NCBI GenBank assembly: GCA_963602355.1
Contig: CAVCIU010000003.1
Location: 1-59,157, forward strand
Length of the DNA stretch: 59,157 bases
Source of the DNA: UBA791 sp963602355
GTDB taxonomy: Bacteria; Cyanobacteriota; Vampirovibrionia; Gastranaerophilales; Gastranaerophilaceae
Reading direction: 5' to 3'
Shown: piece after piece, positions 52,845 to 59,157 of the stretch
Position numbering within the stretch: the first letter of the stretch is position 1
How the letters are laid out: each line of letters starts with the position of its first letter
The notes under the pieces: generated by a model
The model's input: the letters and a program-made list of their open reading frames with translations, nothing else
The model's database searches: none
Told to the model about the DNA's origin: nothing
Translations under genes and position numbers: made by a program

Positions 52845-53415
52845 TAATTTTACCTTGACGGAAGATTACTGTTTCGTCGTCAAAAACACCTGCAACAGTT
52901 GATGCAATGCCAGTTGCTTTGTTGCCAAAATCTTCTACAACATAATCAACTTTTAGGTTGCAATCTCTTACAACATCTTCGTATGTTAAAGCAGGACTTT
53001 CACCAGAGATATTTGCACTTGTTGTAGCAAGTACACGACCTGGGATAAAATCACAAAGAGCTTTGAATGTATCATTTTTTGGAACTCTGATACCGATTGT
53101 ATCCATATTTGTTGATAACCAGTTTGGAACTCTTTCACTTTTTTTCAAAACAAGAGTTAAAGCACCTGGAACATATTGGTTAATATATTCATCAGCTTTT
53201 GTAGGAACAGAGTCAACATATTTTACCAAATTGTAGATTGAATTTGACATTAAAATAAGAGGTTTTCTTTGGTCTCTTTTTTTAATTTCATAAATTCTTT
53301 TACAACCACGTTCGCTTGTTGGTAAACAACCAATGCCCCAAACTGTATCTGTTACGAATGCAATAATACCGTCATTATTTAAAATTTTTATAATCTTATC
53401 TTTTTCAAAAATCAT
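52837..53415 (-). CDS. tsaC: L-threonylcarbamoyladenylate synthase TsaC/Sua5 (YrdC domain)
   Basis: 192 residues, a YrdC domain with no Sua5 extension. Motifs: FVTDTVWGIGCLPTSERG, KRDQRKPLILM (the KxR binding element), YVPGALTLVLKKS, and ATTSANISGESPALTYEDV. It makes threonylcarbamoyl-AMP from threonine, bicarbonate and ATP for the t6A modification at tRNA position 37. Its ATG overlaps the murJ end by 4 nt, so it belongs to the cysS-SpoIID-murJ-tsaC unit. Confidence 0.92.
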   Translation of the reverse strand: MIFEKDKIIKILNNDGIIAFVTDTVWGIGCLPTSERGCKRIYEIKKRDQRKPLILMSNSIYNLVKYVDSVPTKADEYINQYVPGALTLVLKKSERVPNWLSTNMDTIGIRVPKNDTFKALCDFIPGRVLATTSANISGESPALTYEDVVRDCNLKVDYVVEDFGNKATGIASTVAGVFDDETVIFRQGKIKL

Positions 53416-54998
53416 TTTTTCGCCTTCACTAATCTATTTTTTAACTCTAATACGTACTCATTTCTAAACAATAAATTTAGACCAATATAAATTATAATAC
53501 AAACAAGACCAACCGTACAAATTTTAAGAATTTCTAACAATTGAACTTGCATTTGAATTTTATCCATTGCAAAACTTAGAGCATAGCAAGCAACAAGAGT
53601 TATTGCACCGGCAACAACCATTTTTAAGAAATTTTTGAACAAACTTCTGTAATCCATTTTAATTTGTTTAGAAATCAATACACCTAAAAGAACTGCGTTA
53701 AATAAAGTTACAAGCGAAGTTGAAAGAGTGATACCTGCGATACCTAGTCTTTTGACTAGCAACATATTTAAAACAGCCTTTAATACAATAGAGCTAAAAG
53801 CTACGATAAATGGTGTTTTAGAGTCATTAAATGAATAGAAAACTCTTGTAATAGAATCTCTAAACACATACGGAATAATCGAAACAGACAAGAACCATAA
53901 GGCTTCTGTTACCATGAATGTTGCATTGCTATCAAATGCACCTCTTTGGAATACAAGTGCAACCGCATCTTGTCCAACACAGATAATACCGATAATAACA
54001 GGAATTGCAGCTAATAATAAAACTCCAACACCCTTGTTAAAGTATGTTCTTATGCCGTCCCAATCCTTTTGACCAACAAGTTTTGAAAACACTGGAAACA
54101 ATGGAACCAAGAAGGCTGTAACTAAAATTCCAACTGGAAATTGGAAAATTCTGTTTGCAAACCCAATCGCAGTCCACGCACCCTCTTCAAGTGATGATGC
54201 AAAAAACATATCTACGTAAATATGTATTTGACCAACGGTTGAACTCAAAACCGCTGGGAATAGTAATTCTAATATTGTTTTAAAGTTTGGATTATTGAAA
54301 AATTCAAAATTAGGTTTAAAATTAAACCCTAATTTAATAACCTTTGGTAATTGCAATAACAATTGACAACAAGCACCCACCATAGTTGCACCAGCTAGTA
54401 CATAACCAGTCTTATCACCGCCAGTTGCCATTAATGCACCAATGATTACAAAACTTACCATCATTGGAGAAAGGTTTGGTATCAAAAATTCGTTATAAGT
54501 AACAAGAATTCCGTACATAATACCAACAAGTCCGCCAATTAGTATTGTTGGCGCCATTAATTTTAAATGGTTTGATGCTAAATGTATCAATTCAGCATTG
54601 CTATCGCCTGATATAATTATAGACATTATTTGTTCTGAAAATACGAAAAATAAAATTGATAAAAATAAGAAAAAGATAAAACTTGCAGTAACAAAAGTAT
54701 TAAACAATCTCTTTGCATTTTCAGGAGCTTTAACGTTAAAGTTTGGAATAATCTTTGAAAAAACCGCAACTGTTGAACTATGAAAAGGTCCTCCAACTCC
54801 GCCTAAAAGAATTACTGCTAAAGCTGGAATTTGATATGCGTAAAAATAAGCATCAGAGACAGTTGAAGCGCCATAATAATTTGCCACAATTACATCTCTT
54901 ACAAATCCCAATAACTTACTAAACACAGTAACCACAGCTATTATCCAAGCTGCTTTTAAAATCGTCGTAGTTGTTTTTGTCTCGCTATTCATCTTCAC
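53412..54998 (-). CDS. murJ: Lipid II flippase MurJ (MviN)
   Basis: 528 residues with about 14 membrane helices. It begins with the MATE-like MurJ pattern AAWIIAVVTVFSKLLGFVRD then VIVANYYGAS, and shows LLFPAVLSSTVGQIHIYVDM, FANRIFQFPVGILVTAFLVP and FQRGAFDSNAT, diagnostic for MviN. It flips the peptidoglycan precursor lipid II across the inner membrane. The start overlaps the upstream SpoIID-domain gene by 14 nt. Confidence 0.94.
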   Translation of the reverse strand: MKMNSETKTTTTILKAAWIIAVVTVFSKLLGFVRDVIVANYYGASTVSDAYFYAYQIPALAVILLGGVGGPFHSSTVAVFSKIIPNFNVKAPENAKRLFNTFVTASFIFFLFLSILFFVFSEQIMSIIISGDSNAELIHLASNHLKLMAPTILIGGLVGIMYGILVTYNEFLIPNLSPMMVSFVIIGALMATGGDKTGYVLAGATMVGACCQLLLQLPKVIKLGFNFKPNFEFFNNPNFKTILELLFPAVLSSTVGQIHIYVDMFFASSLEEGAWTAIGFANRIFQFPVGILVTAFLVPLFPVFSKLVGQKDWDGIRTYFNKGVGVLLLAAIPVIIGIICVGQDAVALVFQRGAFDSNATFMVTEALWFLSVSIIPYVFRDSITRVFYSFNDSKTPFIVAFSSIVLKAVLNMLLVKRLGIAGITLSTSLVTLFNAVLLGVLISKQIKMDYRSLFKNFLKMVVAGAITLVACYALSFAMDKIQMQVQLLEILKICTVGLVCIIIYIGLNLLFRNEYVLELKNRLVKAKK

Positions 54999-56643
54999 CT
55001 GTTAGTTCAACATAAGCTCTTAAAGCTTTTCCAGTACCTTCATCATTTGGGTAAGAATATGTAATCACATTTTCACCCTTTTTCAAATATTTTGAAATAT
55101 CTACGGCATCAAATTTATGAGAAGGTAATAGATGTTTTTCCAACAAAATCATAACATCTTTACCATTTATATTAACTAGAATTTTGCCAATTTGATATTT
55201 GTTATTTATAACCAATCTTGCACTTTTTTGGTTAACGAAAAACTTTTGAGTAACAGATTTTTGCTCTGGAGTGTTAGAAATAATAATTGGCATTGTCGCA
55301 AGTGATATATCTGTGTAATAATGTCTCAAAATCTTTGAATAAGGCATTTTCAACTCAGTTGCCATATAACCAGCACCGTATTGGCTCATACCAACACCAT
55401 GACCAAAACCGCCACCATAAGCAGTTATTGTATCAAGCTCTTTTTTAGTAAACAAACCTTCGCTGTATGTTTTTTCAAAATAAACATTTGCAGAAGGTAG
55501 AGCTTTTCCGTCTTTTGTAAATATTCTTCTAATAACCAATTCTCTTGTAACTTTGTATTTGTTGTTTTTGAACACAATTTCCATTTCAATAATTTTTCCA
55601 GAAATACCGTGTTTTTTAACAATAATATCTTGCAGACCTTTTGGAGTTTTTACGTCTTTATCCTCTGGAGTAACGTAAGCTGAATTTGCAGGTTTAACAA
55701 GGTTTTTAGCTAAAACTTCTTCTAACTCATCACGAGACCAATCTCTTGTCCAACGGAATAGTGGAGATTTACAGTCATAAAGACCTTTTGGAGTGTTCAT
55801 ATAGAATTCTCTAACATCTTCTTGAGTTCTAAGTGGTTTGATATTAGGATTATCAGGAACGGCCACTAGGTAAGGTTTTGTTACCTTTTTCGCATCACCA
55901 TAAACATTGTCATAATATTCTGTATATCCACCTGCAGTTGAAGAATATTGAGCTAAAATCAACTCCCAATCGTACAATGCAACAATACCGTTTGTTTCAG
56001 TAATTGCTTGATTTGAAAGAGCTTTTTCTGTATTTGCACCAAAGTAAACTTGACTTGCAACACTATCGTTTACGTCAAATTCCTTGTATGCTTTTGTTCT
56101 TGGGGATAATACATAATTTCTTGCTGCAACTGTTTGAGCTTTTAAAGCTTGTAAACCAAAACTTACAGGCATTTCGTTTGGAACAACACCACGCAAATAT
56201 TCTTCGGAATCAAGAACATTTACTAAATAAAATCTATCTTTTTTCTTTTCAGATTTTAAGATTTCAAATTGTCCACGATAATATGCTTGCTTTCCGCCTC
56301 TTTTTAAACCATAAACACCAAGCCAACCTGTTGGTGAAACAACAACAAGATTGCCTTCATTCTTTATAGGTTTTTTGAAACCTTCTGTCGAAATTGTGTA
56401 TTTACCGTCTTTTAAAGTTATTTGAAAATTTGTTTCTTTATCAAGTTTCAACAATTCTTTGTTTGTGTCCTTGTCGTAAACATAGACAGTACTTAGCGCA
56501 AACAAAGTTATATCTGAATAATCAAGAGATGAAAAACTTTGATTGCTAATACCAACACGAACCGTTTGAGCTTGTACACAAAGGTTTGAGAAGAAAAATG
56601 CAATTGTTAAAATTAATATTCCTAAGAATTTTTTAATTCCCAA
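54985..56643 (-). CDS. SpoIID/LytB-domain cell-wall protein
   Basis: 552 residues. A signal peptide (FLGILILTIAFFFSNLCVQA) is followed by the SpoIID domain (about 90-430): EEYLRGVVPNEMPVSFGLQA, LKAQTVAARNYVL, AQYSSTAGGYTEY, and near its end GGGFGHGVGMSQYGAGYMA. SpoIID proteins cleave denuded glycan strands or stimulate amidases. In non-sporulating bacteria the family acts in wall remodelling. The C-terminal 110 residues are beta-rich, possibly for binding. It overlaps cysS by 22 nt and murJ by 14 nt, tying it to wall synthesis. Confidence 0.85.
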   Translation of the reverse strand: MGIKKFLGILILTIAFFFSNLCVQAQTVRVGISNQSFSSLDYSDITLFALSTVYVYDKDTNKELLKLDKETNFQITLKDGKYTISTEGFKKPIKNEGNLVVVSPTGWLGVYGLKRGGKQAYYRGQFEILKSEKKKDRFYLVNVLDSEEYLRGVVPNEMPVSFGLQALKAQTVAARNYVLSPRTKAYKEFDVNDSVASQVYFGANTEKALSNQAITETNGIVALYDWELILAQYSSTAGGYTEYYDNVYGDAKKVTKPYLVAVPDNPNIKPLRTQEDVREFYMNTPKGLYDCKSPLFRWTRDWSRDELEEVLAKNLVKPANSAYVTPEDKDVKTPKGLQDIIVKKHGISGKIIEMEIVFKNNKYKVTRELVIRRIFTKDGKALPSANVYFEKTYSEGLFTKKELDTITAYGGGFGHGVGMSQYGAGYMATELKMPYSKILRHYYTDISLATMPIIISNTPEQKSVTQKFFVNQKSARLVINNKYQIGKILVNINGKDVMILLEKHLLPSHKFDAVDISKYLKKGENVITYSYPNDEGTGKALRAYVELTGEDE

Positions 56644-58004
56644 ATTGTACCTTCCTTTGAATCCTTTAAAATAATTCCAACTTCATCACAAGCTAAACGG
56701 ATTTTGTCCGCTAAATCCCAGTTCTTTTCTTCTCTTGCAGTTTTTCTAAGAGAAATCAATTCGTCCATTGAAGAAAGATTTTCGCCTAGTTTTGAAGAAA
56801 TTTCTGAAACTTTTTCTGCTAACTCTTCATCAGAAAGAGTTGTCTTTGTCATATTAAAACCAAGTGTTTCAGCTAATTTAACTAATAATGTATAAGCATA
56901 AGAAACATCTTTGTTAGCTTTGTTTACTAAATCAAATAGTACAGCTAATGCTTTTGATGTGTTCAAATCATCGTCCATAGCTTCAACGAATTGTTTGTAT
57001 TCTTCAAATTGAGTCAAATCAAGAGTTTCATCAATTTTTGTAGCTTTTGCATTCATTAATCTTTTTACACCATTTGCTGCTGAAGTAAGAACTTCATCAG
57101 AGAATTCAACAGGCATACGATAATGATTTGTTAAGATGAACAATCTTATTGTATTTGCATCATAAGATTTTAATAATTCGTCAATAGTCAAGAAATTACC
57201 CAATGATTTTGACATTTTTTCATTGTTGATTGTTACAAAACCGTTGTGTAACCAGTAATTTACAAATTTGCAACCATTTGCACATTCAGATTGCGCAATT
57301 TCGTTTTCGTGGTGAGGGAAGATTAAATCAGCACCACCTGCGTGGATATCAATAGTTTTACCTAAGTATTTTCTACTCATTGCAGAACATTCAATATGCC
57401 AACCAGGACGACCAATGCCCCAAGGTGAGTTGTAACCGAATTTTTCATCTTTTTTCCATAATGCGAAATCAAGCGGATCTTCTTTTAAATCACCAACTTC
57501 AACTCTCGCACCGCTTTCAAGTTGGTCAATAGGTTGTTTTGAAAGCATACCATAGTTTTTGAACTTTTTAACTCTGAAATATACATCTCCACCAGCTTCG
57601 TACGCATAACCATTTTTGATTAAGTCTTTTACAATAGAAATCATTTCACCAAGAGTTTTTGTAGCAAATGGTTCAATGTCTGGTTTTAGAGTATTTAAAG
57701 CTTTCATACTGTTTTCAAAAGCCTTGTACCAATATTTTGAAACTTCTTCTGGAGTTTTATTTTCTTTTTCAGCTTTTTTAAGAATTTTGTCATCAACATC
57801 TGTAACGTTACGGCAATAAGTAACGTCATAACCTTTGAATTTTAAATATCTGTATAAAACGTCCCAAGTAATATAACAACGAGCGTGTCCTAAGTGAGCA
57901 TTGTCGTATACTGTAGGTCCACAAACGTACATTTTAACTTTGTTTGGCTCAATTGTGTTAAATTCTTCTGTCTTGTCAGTAAATGTGTTATGTAATTTTA
58001 GCAT
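56622..58004 (-). CDS. cysS: Cysteinyl-tRNA synthetase
   Basis: 460 residues, full family length. The class I HIGH motif is HLGH (37-40, in TVYDNAHLGHARCYITWDVL) and KMSKS is at about 263-267 (NNEKMSKSLGNF). The zinc site is built by C28, the Cys in WHIECSAMSRKYLG and HHENEIAQSEC. It charges tRNA-Cys in the cytosol. It is first in the unit with the SpoIID, murJ and tsaC genes. Confidence 0.95.
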   Translation of the reverse strand: MLKLHNTFTDKTEEFNTIEPNKVKMYVCGPTVYDNAHLGHARCYITWDVLYRYLKFKGYDVTYCRNVTDVDDKILKKAEKENKTPEEVSKYWYKAFENSMKALNTLKPDIEPFATKTLGEMISIVKDLIKNGYAYEAGGDVYFRVKKFKNYGMLSKQPIDQLESGARVEVGDLKEDPLDFALWKKDEKFGYNSPWGIGRPGWHIECSAMSRKYLGKTIDIHAGGADLIFPHHENEIAQSECANGCKFVNYWLHNGFVTINNEKMSKSLGNFLTIDELLKSYDANTIRLFILTNHYRMPVEFSDEVLTSAANGVKRLMNAKATKIDETLDLTQFEEYKQFVEAMDDDLNTSKALAVLFDLVNKANKDVSYAYTLLVKLAETLGFNMTKTTLSDEELAEKVSEISSKLGENLSSMDELISLRKTAREEKNWDLADKIRLACDEVGIILKDSKEGTIWELKNS

Positions 58005-58224
58005 ATCTAATTCCTTTTTTCTTTTATTTTACAACAAAAAAAGAAATTAAAATGCCCACAAGGTTAATTATTACAAATACCCATTTCAACACATACTTGA
58101 TTTTCAAGTATTTTATCTATTGTCGTAAGATGTAATGTAACTTTAAAATAAAACATTTGGCATATTCCTATCAAACATTTTTTAATTTTGTATCAATACT
58201 CAAAATTTTATTTTTCATTTCTCT

Positions 58225-58674
58225 TTATTTAGTATTTGATTTTTCAGAAATAAACAAATAAGTAAGATAGCTAAAAGTTACCCCACCAAAGGATAAAAGT
58301 AAATAAAACAAACAACTTGCTGTCATAACTTTATCTAAATCATACATAAGAATATAAATCCACACCAAGTCAAATAGTATTGCTGAAATTATTCCTGATA
58401 TTCTCACATTTTTATTATTATCAAAGCTTTCCAGTAAATTTTTAAAATATGTTTTTCTTTTTAAAAGAAAAAATAAATAAATTTTTAATGTAAATATTAT
58501 TGTTAGAAGTATAAATGAAAGAACGCATAAAAAATACATTAAATAAACATTTTGAAAGAAAGTAATAATACGAACAAAAACTATAATATTAAGTAAGTAT
58601 ACTACACTCAAAAAACCTACTAAAAATCCAGCATATACAAAATTAAAAAGAATAATTTGCAGTGATTTGTTCAT
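58225..58674 (-). CDS. Small four-helix membrane protein, tandem paralogue A
   Basis: 149 residues with four hydrophobic helices and a short charged loop after the second (LKRKTYFKNLLESFDNNKNV). The neighbour upstream has LKKANLFKNIFLYFEQSKNV at the same place, so the two are paralogues. No known family. The gap downstream to cysS (58005-58224) is AT-rich without a gene; it contains TACTTGA-TTT-TCAAGTA (58094-58110), a small hairpin, and probably the cysS promoter. Confidence 0.55.
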   Translation of the reverse strand: MNKSLQIILFNFVYAGFLVGFLSVVYLLNIIVFVRIITFFQNVYLMYFLCVLSFILLTIIFTLKIYLFFLLKRKTYFKNLLESFDNNKNVRISGIISAILFDLVWIYILMYDLDKVMTASCLFYLLLSFGGVTFSYLTYLFISEKSNTK

Positions 58675-58677
58675 TTT

Positions 58678-59121
58678 TTATAATAATCCTTTCTGTTCTA
58701 AATTAATATAAACAAGAAGGGTCAAGAAAGTTAAGGTTAATGAACCTAATCCCCAAAAACAATATATGTAAATACTTAGTACATCTATAATCTCAAATGG
58801 AGGAGAAAATAATATTAATAAAAAGTCAATAAAAAATTCAAATAAAATAGTACTTATTTGAACGTTTTTTGATTGCTCAAAATATAGAAAAATATTTTTA
58901 AATAAATTAGCTTTTTTTAAAAATACCAAAATCAAATTTTTAACAATTAGAATTAACATAACTGTAAAAATATTTAATACCACCAAAAATCTAAGAAAAG
59001 CATTTGGAGTTTTCCCCAGATAAATTCCGTATTGAAAAAATAAACAAAATATAATCAAGTATGCAAAAACATAAAAAATATTAAAAACAAATACTGAAGA
59101 ATAATATTTTAACGCATTCAT
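58678..59121 (-). CDS. Small four-helix membrane protein, tandem paralogue B
   Basis: 147 residues with four hydrophobic helices. It shares length, helix spacing and the K-x5-FKN-x-x-x-x-FxxxKNVxIS loop with paralogue A, whose gene starts 3 nt downstream. The pair looks like a tandem duplication translated as one unit. Function unknown. The remaining bases to the window end hold nothing recognisable. Confidence 0.55.
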   Translation of the reverse strand: MNALKYYSSVFVFNIFYVFAYLIIFCLFFQYGIYLGKTPNAFLRFLVVLNIFTVMLILIVKNLILVFLKKANLFKNIFLYFEQSKNVQISTILFEFFIDFLLILFSPPFEIIDVLSIYIYCFWGLGSLTLTFLTLLVYINLEQKGLL

Positions 59122-59157
59122 AATGTTTTATCCAACTGCTACCTGTAAGTATAATAA

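Overview
This 59-kb window is AT-rich and densely coded. It comes from a bacterium with an outer membrane (BamA-like Omp85, OmpH/Skp, an LptD/OstA-like barrel, a porin, a heptose kinase and an O-antigen-ligase family protein). The bacterium is, or was, flagellated (flgC, fliI) and probably ferments with an [FeFe]-hydrogenase (hydE). The gene set, the short Omp85, and a protein opening with an N-x-N-F-G-R type peptide best fit the non-photosynthetic cyanobacterial lineage of gut and groundwater (Vampirovibrionia/Melainabacteria, Gastranaerophilales-like). That placement is inference from protein character; no 16S gene is present.

Layout. 0-9.4 kb: the end of flgC, a convergent rsmG with a P-loop/TPR protein, then a plus-strand envelope block (a 34-aa membrane peptide, M23 peptidase, OstA/LptD-like protein, lytic transglycosylase). 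9.4-16 kb: trxB and pgi on the minus strand, then hldE/rfaE1, a DUF4330 protein and an O-antigen ligase on the plus strand. 15.6-29 kb: a long minus-strand housekeeping block (queA, yidC, rluD, lspA, fliI, polA, and the conserved tig-clpP-clpX set), with many genes touching or overlapping. 29-30.2 kb: hydE. 30.3-36.6 kb: an accessory minus-strand cluster of unrecognised proteins, four of which share one N-terminal signature. 36.6-37.6 kb: a non-coding island of dispersed repeats. 37.6-45.8 kb: acyl-CoA synthetase, porin, tRNA-Pro, small membrane proteins, an XRE regulator divergent from a HAD phosphatase, a nucleotidyltransferase, a minimal histidine kinase and a lone sugar-ABC permease. 45.9-52.2 kb: bamA, ompH, a soluble FlhA-like protein and a GH77 glucanotransferase. 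52.3-59.1 kb: a small unknown protein, tsaC, murJ, a SpoIID-domain protein, cysS and two paralogous membrane proteins.

The most unusual content relates to type III (flagellar-type) export. The protein at 48402-49877 carries what reads as the cytoplasmic domain of FlhA (the export-gate docking platform) with no membrane domain, fused behind a DUF4177-like domain and a coiled coil. The 30.3-36.6 kb cluster encodes helix-variable-helix proteins whose architecture resembles flagellar or T3SS export substrates. Together with fliI and flgC, this suggests a dedicated or modified export route. The link between these loci is a hypothesis. A YidC with a roughly 115-residue extracytoplasmic insertion in an unusual loop is also worth attention.
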